A stretch of DNA of 64,000 nt from Sphingomonas adhaesiva (GTDB taxonomy: Bacteria > Pseudomonadota > Alphaproteobacteria > Sphingomonadales > Sphingomonadaceae). Location of the stretch: assembly GCF_002374855.1 (NCBI RefSeq), contig NZ_NWVC01000003.1:474705-538704 (forward strand), read 5' to 3'. Under the pieces are notes generated by a model. It had not been told where the DNA came from. It saw only the letters and a program-made list of their open reading frames with translations, and ran no database searches. The position numbers were made by a program, and so were the translations under genes. Shown in pieces: positions 17,326 through 26,100 of the stretch (the first letter of the stretch is position 1; each line of letters opens with the position of its first letter).

Positions 17326-17811
17326 TCAGTCGCGCTCGTCGCCGCCGGGCGGATTGGCCTTGGCGAGCTCCAATTCCTTGGGCTTGCGCTCCTCATAGGT
17401 ATCGGCGAGCCGTTCCTCGGTCGCGGTGTCGAGCTCCTTCTCGGCGGCGGGGAACATCTCTTCCTCCTCCTCGTCGATGTGATGTTCGTAGCGGTGACGC
17501 ATGTGGAAGAATTTGGACTCCCATTCGTCCGACGCGAAATCCTCGTCCATCATCTCGCCGATCAGGTCGTCGACCTCCTTGTGCTCGGCGACCGAGTGGC
17601 GCGCGTCGTCGCGCAACTCGGGATTGCCGAGCATTTCGGCGTAGAGCGATTCCTCCTCGGCGGCGGCGTGGCTCTGCACTTCCAGCCGGAACGCCTCGAA
17701 CAGCTTCTTGCGCTTGGCGCTGTCGCCCTTCAGCTCGGCGATCTCCTTCAGCATCTTGCGCTGCTTGTCGTGATCGCGCTTCAGATCGGCATAGATTGCG
17801 GGGGTAGCCAT
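17326..17811 (-). CDS. Hemerythrin HHE domain protein
   Basis: A 161-residue, highly charged helical protein with hemerythrin-type metal ligands: LKRDHDKQ, QSHAAAEEE, SVAEHKEVDDL and FHMRHRYEHHIDEEEE. Such proteins hold a di-iron or other metal centre and bind oxygen, nitric oxide or act in oxidative stress. The C-terminus is acidic and lysine rich. It lies between the radical SAM gene and udgX on the same strand, with 64 and 46 bases to its neighbours, so it may be co-transcribed with them. The start MATPAIY was chosen; 17 upstream codons lack similarity. Confidence 0.9.
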   Translation of the reverse strand: MATPAIYADLKRDHDKQRKMLKEIAELKGDSAKRKKLFEAFRLEVQSHAAAEEESLYAEMLGNPELRDDARHSVAEHKEVDDLIGEMMDEDFASDEWESKFFHMRHRYEHHIDEEEEEMFPAAEKELDTATEERLADTYEERKPKELELAKANPPGGDERD

Positions 17812-17875
17812 CGGTCGGTCTCCTTCGCCCGCGACAGCGCGCGAGGCGGCAGGTCGTTTCACCCGCGAGCGATTC

Positions 17876-19129
17876 TCACGCAGCGAACAGTTCCAGCTGG
17901 CGGGTCGCCGCCTTGGGCGCGACCAGCGCCGATATGTCGCCGCGGTCGGCGAGCAGCACCGGGCGCCAGTCGTCGGTGACGATGAACGGGCGCACCTTCG
18001 CCACCGACACGGTCAGCCGCGCGATATCGTCGAGCCGCAGCCGCCGCCACCGCCGCGCCGACAGGATACGCGCCACCGCCTTCGTCCCCAGGCCGGGGAT
18101 GCGCCACAGCATTTCGCGCGGCGCGCGATTGACGTCGACGGGGAAGCGATCGCGGAACTTGAGCGCCCAGGCGAGCTTCGGGTCGATATCCAGCGGCAGC
18201 ATCCCCGTCGTCGCATCGGTCGCGGCGACGACCTCCTGCGGCTGGAATCCGTAGAAGCGCATCAGCCAGTCCGACTGGTACAGGCGATGTTCGCGCATCA
18301 GCGGCGGGCGCTGGAGCGGCAGGACGGTCGACGCGTCGGGGATCGGGCTGAACGCCGAATAATAGACGCGCCGCAACCCGAAGCGGTCGTACAGCGTCGA
18401 GGCGCGCGCCACGATATCCCCATCGGTCGCGGCATCCGCCCCGACGATCATCTGCGTCGACTGGCCCGCGGGCGCGAAGCGCGGGGCGGAACGATAGCGT
18501 TGGCGCGCGTCGCCGGTGTCGATGATCGCGCGCTTCATGTCGCGCATCGCGCCCTCGATCCGCGCGCCGTCCTTTTCCGGGGCCAGCCGCTTCAGCCCGC
18601 CCGCGGTCGGCAGCTCGACGTTGATCGACACGCGGTCGGCGTGCAGCCCGGCGAGCCGGACCAGCTCGGGATCGGCATCAGGGATCGTCTTCAGGTGGAT
18701 GTAGCCGCGGAACTGGTGATCCTCGCGCAGCGAGCGCGCGACCTCGACGATCTGTTCCATCGTGTAATCGGGCGACCGGATGATCCCCGACGAAAGGAAC
18801 AGCCCTTCGATATAATTGCGGCGGTAGAAGGAGAGGGTGAGGTTCACGACCTCCTGCGCGGTGAAGCGCGCGCGGCGGACGTTCGAGCTTTTGCGGTTGA
18901 TGCAATAATGGCAGTCGAAGATGCAGCTGTTGGTCAGCAGGATCTTGAGCAGCGAGATACACCGGCCGTCCGGGGCGTAGGCATGGCAGATCCCCATCCC
19001 CTCGGTCGAGCCGATGCCCTTGCCGTCCTTCGAATTGCGTTTCGCGGTGCCGGACGATGCGCAGGACGCATCGTATTTCGCCGCATCGGCCAGGATCTCC
19101 AGTTTCTGCCGGACGTCGAGCTGCGCCAT
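17876..19129 (-). CDS. Putative DNA modification/repair radical SAM protein
   Basis: A 417-residue radical SAM protein. The [4Fe-4S] motif is CIFDCHYC, with C69, C73 and C76; an N-terminal AKYDASCASSGT and a GICHAYAPDGRC cysteine-containing segment are family traits. The C-terminus has a helix-hairpin-helix (LWRIPGLGTKAVARIL), which suggests DNA binding. The family occurs almost always next to the DUF4130/UdgX protein, as here, and its reaction is unknown. ATG 19129 (MAQLDVRQKLE) was preferred to in-frame starts at 19183 and 19150 because the family begins there; it overlaps no gene. Confidence 0.9.
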   Translation of the reverse strand: MAQLDVRQKLEILADAAKYDASCASSGTAKRNSKDGKGIGSTEGMGICHAYAPDGRCISLLKILLTNSCIFDCHYCINRKSSNVRRARFTAQEVVNLTLSFYRRNYIEGLFLSSGIIRSPDYTMEQIVEVARSLREDHQFRGYIHLKTIPDADPELVRLAGLHADRVSINVELPTAGGLKRLAPEKDGARIEGAMRDMKRAIIDTGDARQRYRSAPRFAPAGQSTQMIVGADAATDGDIVARASTLYDRFGLRRVYYSAFSPIPDASTVLPLQRPPLMREHRLYQSDWLMRFYGFQPQEVVAATDATTGMLPLDIDPKLAWALKFRDRFPVDVNRAPREMLWRIPGLGTKAVARILSARRWRRLRLDDIARLTVSVAKVRPFIVTDDWRPVLLADRGDISALVAPKAATRQLELFAA

Positions 19130-19194
19130 ACGTTCGATATATGTTCCGGCCATCCGCTTGTCGAGGGCGGATCGACCTGCCATGGATCAACCCC

Positions 19195-20502
19195 GTGCGC
19201 GGGATCGTGAATCGTCTGGGGCCGAACGGGCCGTATCTGGCGCTGGCGCTGACGTGCCTGCTCGGCTGGGGGTTCAAGGCGCATTGCGGCGCGGGCTGGA
19301 CCGGCGCGGAGCAATATACCACCGGCTGCTACAGCGATGCGGTGCCGTTCTGGGGCTTGCGCGGCGTGGCGGCGGGGCAGGTGCCGTATGTCGAGGCGCG
19401 GATGGAATATCCGGTGCTGACCGGCGCGCTGATCTGGATCGAGGGGCTCGTGGCGCGCGTCGTCGGCGGCGCGCGCGCGGATGCGGCCACCTTCCTGGGC
19501 GTGGTGACGCTGGGCAATACGATCCTGGCGTTCGCGATCCTGGAGATGGTGCGGGGCGCGGGTTCGGGGCTGACCCGCCAATATGCCTGGGCGCTGGCGC
19601 CGCCGCTGGTGCTGTACCTGGGGCATAACTGGGATCTGCTGGCGGGGGCGTTCGCGGTGGCGGCGATGCTGGCGGCGGCACGCGGCCGTCTGCTGCGCGC
19701 GACGGCGCTGGCGGCGCTGGGCGGCGCGGCGAAGCTGTTTCCGGTGCTGATGCTGCCGTTGCTGGGGCTGGCCGCATTGTTCGCGCCGGCGCGGCCGTGG
19801 CGGGCGCGGGTCGTCGCGGCGGCGGCGCTGGTGGCGGTCGCGGTGGCGGCGTGGGGTGCGGTCAACGTGCCGGTCGCGGCGCTGGCATTCGACAACTGGC
19901 GCGAGTTCTACGCCTTTTCCAGCGAGCGCTCGGGCACGGCGGCGAGTGTGTGGGAATTGATGACGCAGTTCGGCTGGTGGGCCACTGATATCCCGACGCG
20001 CAACGGGTGGTCGTTCGTGCTGTTCGTCGGCGGCGCGGCGACGATCGTTATGGTGGGCTGGCGGCAGCACGGGGAGCGCCCTTGGTTGCTGTTCACCCCG
20101 GTGCTGGCGTGGTTCCTGTTGACCAACAAGGTCTATTCGCCGCAGTTCGACCTGTGGCTGTGGCCGCTGCTGGTGCTGACGGGGACGCGCGCACGGCCGA
20201 TGGCGCTGTTCCTGCTGGGCGATATCGCCGCCTATTTCGCCGAATTCTGGATGTTCGCCGGGATGGAGGGCGCGTCCCCCTCCGCGACGCAGGGCGATAT
20301 CCTGGCCGCGGCGATCGTGCGCGGGGTGGCGATGCTGTGGCTGATCCATGCCGCGGTGCGCGATCCCGCGCCGCGGTGGTCGGATCAGCTGCGGGCCGCC
20401 GCGTCGTCCGGCAGCGCGCGCGCCGGCGGGGCGCCCGGCAGCGACGCGACGGTGGCATCCAGCGCCGCCTCCAGCGCACCGGCGGCGCGCGACCAGGCAT
20501 AG
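19195..20502 (+). CDS. DUF2029/GT87-like membrane glycosyltransferase
   Basis: A polytopic membrane protein of about 435 residues with roughly ten hydrophobic segments, resembling the GT-C fold mannosyltransferases of the DUF2029/GT87 group, which use polyprenyl-phosphate sugars. The first periplasmic loop has EYPVLTGALIW after a tyrosine-rich stretch (EQYTTGCYSDAVPFWGLRG), and later KLFPVLMLPLLGL and NKVYSPQFDLWLWPLL are family-like. No ATG is in frame; GTG at 19195 or 19207 are the likely starts. Its 3' end overlaps the convergent glycosyltransferase gene by 118 bases. Confidence 0.72.
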   Translation: MRGIVNRLGPNGPYLALALTCLLGWGFKAHCGAGWTGAEQYTTGCYSDAVPFWGLRGVAAGQVPYVEARMEYPVLTGALIWIEGLVARVVGGARADAATFLGVVTLGNTILAFAILEMVRGAGSGLTRQYAWALAPPLVLYLGHNWDLLAGAFAVAAMLAAARGRLLRATALAALGGAAKLFPVLMLPLLGLAALFAPARPWRARVVAAAALVAVAVAAWGAVNVPVAALAFDNWREFYAFSSERSGTAASVWELMTQFGWWATDIPTRNGWSFVLFVGGAATIVMVGWRQHGERPWLLFTPVLAWFLLTNKVYSPQFDLWLWPLLVLTGTRARPMALFLLGDIAAYFAEFWMFAGMEGASPSATQGDILAAAIVRGVAMLWLIHAAVRDPAPRWSDQLRAAASSGSARAGGAPGSDATVASSAASSAPAARDQA

Positions 20503-21509
20503 TCCGCGCGCACCGGCGCGGCCACGGCCGGGCGTTCGCGGCGTAGCGTCGGCACGTCGAGCGATTGCAGCCACGCGGCGGCTTCCGCGACCGGCGTCGC
20601 CGCGCTGACGACGTGCCCGCGATAGGTTTCGACCATGTCGCGCGCGCCCGCCAGTTCCATGACCAGCGGCACGGTGCTGCACGCCATCGCCTCCAGCACG
20701 ATCAGCGGGTAGGAATCGATCTTCGACAGATGGATCAGCACGTCGGAGCGGCCGAGCAGGTCGAGCAGCTCGTCCTCCGGGATGCGGCCCAGCACCTTCA
20801 CCTGATCCTCCAGCCCGCGTTCGGCGATCAGCGCGTGAAGCCGCGCCATCGTCTCCGCATCCGCGCCGCCGGTGATCCGCGCGTCGAAGGGCACGCCGCG
20901 GTCGCGCAGCAGCGCGCAGGTCTCCACCACCAGGAACGTGCCCTTGCCCTCCGACAGGCGGCTGGAATGGATCAGTTGCAGCCGGTCCGGCATCGTGTCC
21001 CCCGCGGCCGGCACGCTCGACAGCACCGATTGCGGCAGGAAGTTGCGGATCAGCGAGCGCGGCAGCGCCGGCGGCAGCGCGATTTCCAGCTCCTGCGTGC
21101 GCGATATCAGCGCCAGTCGCTGCGCGCGCGCCAGCGCCCATTGGCTCAGCCGGCGCAGCAGCGGATGCGATTGCGAGCGCCAGTTCGATCCCAGGTGCGG
21201 CGTCACCATCACCCGCCGTCCCATCGCCCGCGCCAGCAGGACGAAGCCCAGGTCGGGCAGGTTCACATATTGCACCCACACCAGATCGGGACGCCCGCGG
21301 CGGCAGTGCGACACCAGCCGCCCCAGTTGCCGCAGGTAGCGGCGCAGCGTGGCGCGCGACAGATAGGCGCTGTCGGCGGCGATGCGATCGACCGTCCAGC
21401 GATCGGTATGCGCCGCCAGCGCGGCGGTGCCGCGATCGCAGAACGCCTCCACCCCACCGGGATGGTCGCTCGATCCGCCGACGACGAGCAAGCGGTGCCG
21501 CGCGCTCAT
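20385..21509 (-). CDS. Glycosyltransferase family 4
   Basis: A 374-residue GT-B glycosyltransferase. The N-terminal domain begins LLVVGGSSDHPGGVEAF; the C-terminal nucleotide-sugar domain shows IHSSRLSEGKG, the VKVLGRIPEDEL strand and the donor-site KIDSYPLIVLEAM. It should add one sugar to the lipid-linked repeat unit in the cytoplasm. The start overlaps the stop of the upstream polymerase-like gene as ATGA, making it the last member of a six-gene minus-strand operon (28632 to 20385). The donor sugar is not determinable. Confidence 0.9.
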   Translation of the reverse strand: MSARHRLLVVGGSSDHPGGVEAFCDRGTAALAAHTDRWTVDRIAADSAYLSRATLRRYLRQLGRLVSHCRRGRPDLVWVQYVNLPDLGFVLLARAMGRRVMVTPHLGSNWRSQSHPLLRRLSQWALARAQRLALISRTQELEIALPPALPRSLIRNFLPQSVLSSVPAAGDTMPDRLQLIHSSRLSEGKGTFLVVETCALLRDRGVPFDARITGGADAETMARLHALIAERGLEDQVKVLGRIPEDELLDLLGRSDVLIHLSKIDSYPLIVLEAMACSTVPLVMELAGARDMVETYRGHVVSAATPVAEAAAWLQSLDVPTLRRERPAVAAPVRADYAWSRAAGALEAALDATVASLPGAPPARALPDDAAARS

Positions 21510-22894
21510 GCCTGCTCAACCCCGAAGGTGCGCGGCTTGCGCGGCGTATCGGGGGCGAACGCCGGACGTGCGGGCGCGCGGCGCAGCGGGGCGCGCGTCA
21601 CCGACCAGATCAGCGCGATCGTCAGCATCAGCATCACCTGAAGGATGGTGTCGCGGTCCATCAGGCTGGATTCGGTGCCGTTGTGCGCGATGCAGAACAC
21701 CATCACCGCCAGCAGCATCGCGCCGCGCTGCCCCGACGCGGCCTCGCTGCCCAGCAGGCGCACCAGCGGCCAGACCACCACCAATGCCAGGACCAGGATC
21801 AGCCCCGGGATGCCGATCGTCGAGGCCAGATCGAGGAAGCCGTTATGCCCCTCCGTCACGGTGATGACCCAGCCGCGCGCATATTGGAAGATCGGGCTGG
21901 CGCTGCCGATGTTCCAGAACGATCCGAACCCCGATCCCAGCGGATTGTCGATCGTATAGCGGATCAGCGCGTCCCAGATCAGCGTGCGCCCCGTGAAGGC
22001 GGAGCGATCGTCGAGCACGGACGAGAAGGGCGCGTTGTAGATGTTGATGTAGATCGAGCCGACCAGCAGCGCGACGATGATCGCGCCGATCAGGAACAGC
22101 CGGTAGCGCGCGTGATAGAAGGTGAACAGCGCACCCAGCACCGCCGCGCCCGCGCACACGCCCAGCGAGGTGCGCGACGTCGTCATCACCAGGAAGCCGA
22201 CGGCCAGCGCGACCGCGCCGACCTGCAGCCAGCGCGGCATCCGCCCGCGATCGAACGCGAACATCAGCACCGCGAAGGCGCAGATCGCACCGGCGGTATT
22301 CTTGTGCATGAAGATGCCGCGCCAGTCGCCGATCAGCTTCTTGTCATACACCTCGTCCGCCTGGTGGATGCCCAGTTCGGGATAGGCGAAGACGACGATG
22401 TAGCTGAGCACCAGCGACACCAGCAGCACCCACCGCGTCAGGTTGACCGTCCGTTCGTACCCCAGCCACCGCACCGCCGCGAACACCGACCAGATCACCA
22501 TCGCGGTCAGCAGGAGCCGGCGGAATCCCACGCCGGGCGCGATCGACCAGGCGATGCTGAGCAGGCACCACCCCAGCGCCAGCGCGATCGGCAGCGGGAC
22601 GGTCAGCAGCCGCCGCCAGTCGTGCAGCGGGCGCAGCGCGACCATCGTCAGCACGGTGATCGCGACATAGCCCGCTTGCCGTTGCCAATTGCCGGCGCCC
22701 GTCAGGTCGGCGCCGGTGATCGTCATCATCGGCCCCAGCATGGTCAGCGCCAGCATCGCGACGAAAGTCGCCGCCAGCAGGCCAAGCCGCACCGGCGCGC
22801 CGGCGGGGCGCCGGGCGGGGCCGGCCCTGCCGGCGGTGCCCGAGCCGGCGCCGGTGCCCGTGCCCGTAAAGGTGCGCCGCGGCCTGTCGTTCAT
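21506..22894 (-). CDS. O-antigen ligase/polymerase-like membrane protein (Wzy/WaaL type)
   Basis: A 462-residue membrane protein with about 11 hydrophobic helices and a large periplasmic loop near residues 280-330. The segment GRTLIWDALIRYTIDNPLGSGFGSFW followed by EGHNGFLDLASTIGIPGLIL is diagnostic of the O-antigen ligase (PF04932) domain, including the conserved histidine. It would either polymerise repeat units or transfer glycans to an acceptor. A proline/glycine/alanine-rich tail of about 40 residues precedes TM1. It overlaps both neighbours by 4 bases. Confidence 0.85.
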   Translation of the reverse strand: MNDRPRRTFTGTGTGAGSGTAGRAGPARRPAGAPVRLGLLAATFVAMLALTMLGPMMTITGADLTGAGNWQRQAGYVAITVLTMVALRPLHDWRRLLTVPLPIALALGWCLLSIAWSIAPGVGFRRLLLTAMVIWSVFAAVRWLGYERTVNLTRWVLLVSLVLSYIVVFAYPELGIHQADEVYDKKLIGDWRGIFMHKNTAGAICAFAVLMFAFDRGRMPRWLQVGAVALAVGFLVMTTSRTSLGVCAGAAVLGALFTFYHARYRLFLIGAIIVALLVGSIYINIYNAPFSSVLDDRSAFTGRTLIWDALIRYTIDNPLGSGFGSFWNIGSASPIFQYARGWVITVTEGHNGFLDLASTIGIPGLILVLALVVVWPLVRLLGSEAASGQRGAMLLAVMVFCIAHNGTESSLMDRDTILQVMLMLTIALIWSVTRAPLRRAPARPAFAPDTPRKPRTFGVEQA

Positions 22895-24957
22895 GGATGT
22901 TCCTTCCTGCCGTCGGCGCCGTCGTCATGAGCGGGGCGGGGTGGTGATGGGGTAGAGGGGGCTGCCAGCCTTGGGGCGGCGGCCCATGCGGAAAGCCGCC
23001 GGGCCAGCGAGGTTCCGGGCAGCAACGCCGCGCGCGCGCCCGATGCGGTCAGATGCTGGTCGTCGGCATAGAACAGCCGCCCGCCATCGGCGTACCGGCA
23101 GCCGCGCGGATCGCACAGCGCGCGCGCCGGGTCGACCAGCAGCCGGCCGGGCGCCGCACCGATCCGCGCGACCGCCGCGCGCGCATCGTCGGCGCGCGGG
23201 CGGGCGCGGGCGTCGTCGCTGTCGGCGGCCTGCCCCGTCGCCACGCCGGCCAGCCAGCGCCGCACGGGCAGTGCCGCGCCGATCACGCGCGCATAGGGAT
23301 TGATCGCGAACCCCGGCGCATCCTGGATCAGGACGACATGCCGGCCCTGCGCCTCCAGCGCGGCGATCGTCGTCGCCAGCGTATCGGCGACCGTGCGGCG
23401 GCGACCTTGCCCGTCGATCACCTGCGCGCCGTTCGACCAATAGCCGGCCAGCGCGATCACGCGCGCCTGCGGATGCGCGGCGATCCAGCGGAACACCGTC
23501 GCCTGATACGTCATGCACTCGCCGCGGTGGCGCACGCGGCCGGGCAGTTCGCGCGCCGCATCCAGCAGCGGCAGGCACGAGGATTTGGTCATCTGCCCGA
23601 AGGCCAGCCCGGCACCGCGCGCGGCATCGGCGATCGCGGGGGCGATCGCGTCGGCATGGCTGTCACCGATCAGCAGCAGCCCCGGCCGATCGCTATCCGC
23701 CAGCGCGCCGGTGCAGGCCGCGCCGCCGACCGGTGCGGTCGCGCCATATGGGGCAAGGCAGGCGCCGTGGCGCGCGGCCACCGCCTCCACCGCGCCGGCG
23801 CGCGCAAGCGCGGGCAGGCGCCCCGGCCATCCTTCGGCGCGGTACAGCGCCGCCGCCGCGCCGCTCAGCAGCAGCAGCACCGCGACATAGCGCAGCAGCA
23901 CCTGCCGTTCGGGCAGGACGCGGTGCCGCAGCGGCTGTTCGACGAACCGCCACGACGCCGTCGCCAGCAGCACGGTGATCGCGATCAGCCACAGCGGGGA
24001 GACGGGCGCCGCGCCCTCGCCCGCGATCCGCGCGACATAGATCACCGGCCAGTGCCACAGGTACAGCGAATAGGAGATGCGCCCGACGAACACGACCGGG
24101 CGCGATGACAGCAGCCATCGGTTGGCGCGGCTGCCGCCCGCGGCGATCTGCAGCGTCGCGCCCAGTACGGGCAGCACCGCGAACCAGCCGGGGAACGCGA
24201 TCGCCGGGCGATAGGCGACCAGCGCCGCCAGCAGCAGGACGATGCCGCCCCAGCCCGCCGCCTCGCGCAATGCGGATAACGCCGGCCGGCCGCGCATCTG
24301 CAGCAGCGCCAGGATCGCGCCCAACCCCAATTCCCATGCGCGCGTCGGCAACAGGTAGAACGCCGCCTGCGGATCGATGCGGATCAGCAGCAGCGACCCG
24401 GCAAAGGACAGCGCCGACAGCAGCGCGACCACCGTGACGACGTGCCCGCGGCACCAGCGGATCGCCGCCAGCATCACGAACGGGAACAGCAGGTAGAATT
24501 GCTCCTCCACTCCCAGCGACCAGGTCATCAGCAGCGGGCTGCGCTCTGCGGCGGGGGCGAAATAATCGCCGCCGGTGTAGAACAGCAGGTTCGACAGCCC
24601 CCACAGCGCGGGGACCGTTTCCTTGGCCAGTTCGCGCAGTTCGGCCGGGGTCAGCGCGACCAGCCCGAACAGCAGGAACGCGCCGATCATCGCGATCAGC
24701 GCGGGCAGGATGCGGCGCACGCGGCGGACGTAGAAACCGGCGAAGCGGAACATGCCGGCCCCCGCCTCGCGCGCGATCTGCCCGCCGATCAGATAGCCGG
24801 AGATGACGAAGAAGATGTCGACGCCGGTGAACCCGCCCGGCAGCCCGGAAATGCCGAGATGGAAGAGGACGACCGAGACGACCGCGACCGCGCGCAGCCC
24901 ATCGATATCGGGGCGATAGGCGATGGCGGCCGGGCTGTGATCGCGCGCGTCGGTCAA
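22891..24957 (-). CDS. OafA-type acyltransferase fused to SGNH domain
   Basis: A 688-residue inner-membrane protein. Residues 10-360 are an acyltransferase-3 domain (YRPDIDGLRAVAVVSVVLFH, FFVISGYLIGGQI, a ten-helix bundle) and residues 430-680 are a periplasmic SGNH domain (LLIGDSHADAIAP, then DDQHLTASGA). This architecture O-acetylates sugars of polysaccharides, with the SGNH domain completing transfer in the periplasm. Start is TTG 24957, overlapping the upstream GT4 stop (TTGA); no other start fits before the conserved core. It could supply the acetyl or glyceryl groups known on sphingans; the target is inference. Confidence 0.9.
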   Translation of the reverse strand: MTDARDHSPAAIAYRPDIDGLRAVAVVSVVLFHLGISGLPGGFTGVDIFFVISGYLIGGQIAREAGAGMFRFAGFYVRRVRRILPALIAMIGAFLLFGLVALTPAELRELAKETVPALWGLSNLLFYTGGDYFAPAAERSPLLMTWSLGVEEQFYLLFPFVMLAAIRWCRGHVVTVVALLSALSFAGSLLLIRIDPQAAFYLLPTRAWELGLGAILALLQMRGRPALSALREAAGWGGIVLLLAALVAYRPAIAFPGWFAVLPVLGATLQIAAGGSRANRWLLSSRPVVFVGRISYSLYLWHWPVIYVARIAGEGAAPVSPLWLIAITVLLATASWRFVEQPLRHRVLPERQVLLRYVAVLLLLSGAAAALYRAEGWPGRLPALARAGAVEAVAARHGACLAPYGATAPVGGAACTGALADSDRPGLLLIGDSHADAIAPAIADAARGAGLAFGQMTKSSCLPLLDAARELPGRVRHRGECMTYQATVFRWIAAHPQARVIALAGYWSNGAQVIDGQGRRRTVADTLATTIAALEAQGRHVVLIQDAPGFAINPYARVIGAALPVRRWLAGVATGQAADSDDARARPRADDARAAVARIGAAPGRLLVDPARALCDPRGCRYADGGRLFYADDQHLTASGARAALLPGTSLARRLSAWAAAPRLAAPSTPSPPRPAHDDGADGRKEHP

Positions 24958-26054
24958 CCCGCGGCCCCCGCCAGTTCGCGATAGAGCGCGGCAAAGCGAT
25001 CGGCGGTCGCGTCGATCGCGAAATGCGCCGCGAAGCGGGCGCGGCCCGCCGCGCCCATCCGCGTGCGCAACGCCGCATCGGGCAGCAGCCGCGCCAGCGC
25101 GTCCGCCAGCCGGTCCGCATCCGCTGGCGGCACCAGCAGCGCGGTGTCGCCGTCGACCACCTGTTCGGGGATCGCGCCCACGTCGGTCGCCACCACCGGC
25201 AGCGCCGCAGCCATCGCCTCCAGAATGGCGACCGGCTGGTTTTCGGCGCGCGAGGGCAGGACGAACAGGTCGGCGGTGCGCATCAGCGCACGCACGGCAT
25301 CCTCGTCCACCCAGCCGGGGAAGGCGATGCGATCGGCGATGCCGTGCGCGGCGGCGGCAGCGCGCGCGGCCTCCACCTCGCCATTGCCGGCGATCGTCGC
25401 GCGCCACGCGATGCCCCGTGCGGCCAGCTGCGCCAGCGCCGCCAGCAGCACGTCGACGCCCTTGCGTTCGCCCACCAGCCCCACGAACAGCAGGTGCGGC
25501 GGGGCGGCGGCGTCCCCGGCGGGGCGATCGTCGGTGGCGGGCGGGGCGGGGACGCCGTTGCCGATCACCACCACCCGCGCGGCGGGCACGCCCAGTTCGT
25601 CGCGGACGAACCCGGCCCAGCGGTCGCTGAGCGCCACGACGCGCGCCGCCGACCCGAAGAACCGCGTGATCCTGGCGCGGCGGGCGGAGGATTGCGCGGC
25701 GAAGAAGTCGTCATAGCCGCTGCCGTGCAGGTGCAGGATCACCGGTATGCCCAGCCGCCGCGCGACCGCCGCGAACAGCGCCTTGCGCGTGGTCGATCCG
25801 CGCGGCGCCACGTTAATATGCGCGACGCGGATCCGGCGCCGCGCCGCATCCCAGGCGAACGCCGCCAGCGCCGGCGGCACGGTCAGGTGACGGCCGATGC
25901 CGTGTTCGCGCCAGCGTGCGCGATAGACGCGGGTGTCGATATCGGGCGCGCGCTGCCCCAGCGCGGTGACGAGATATCCGATGATGCGGCCGATCCCGCC
26001 CTTCGATTCCAGGCCGTCGGACAGGATGATACCGACTGGCACCGGGGATGTCAT
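24954..26054 (-). CDS. Glycosyltransferase family 4
   Basis: A 366-residue GT-B enzyme starting MTSPVPVGIILSDGLESKGG. It has the glycine-rich GGIGRIIGYLVTAL acceptor-side loop, HLHGSGYDDFF, the LFVGLVGERKGVDVLL strand and RAENQPVAILEAMAAALPVV in the donor site. The gene overlaps the acyltransferase downstream. A 14-codon upstream extension was not adopted because the alternative start lacks a ribosome site. It probably transfers a hexose or rhamnose in repeat-unit assembly. Confidence 0.9.
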   Translation of the reverse strand: MTSPVPVGIILSDGLESKGGIGRIIGYLVTALGQRAPDIDTRVYRARWREHGIGRHLTVPPALAAFAWDAARRRIRVAHINVAPRGSTTRKALFAAVARRLGIPVILHLHGSGYDDFFAAQSSARRARITRFFGSAARVVALSDRWAGFVRDELGVPAARVVVIGNGVPAPPATDDRPAGDAAAPPHLLFVGLVGERKGVDVLLAALAQLAARGIAWRATIAGNGEVEAARAAAAAHGIADRIAFPGWVDEDAVRALMRTADLFVLPSRAENQPVAILEAMAAALPVVATDVGAIPEQVVDGDTALLVPPADADRLADALARLLPDAALRTRMGAAGRARFAAHFAIDATADRFAALYRELAGAAG

Positions 26055-26100
26055 CGAACGCCCTCTTATCCGGTCCGCCAACGGGCGACCGGCCATGCAT

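Noticed and set aside
18934..21519. 861-codon minus-strand frame
   Set aside because: It spans three real genes in the wrong frame and shows no motif.
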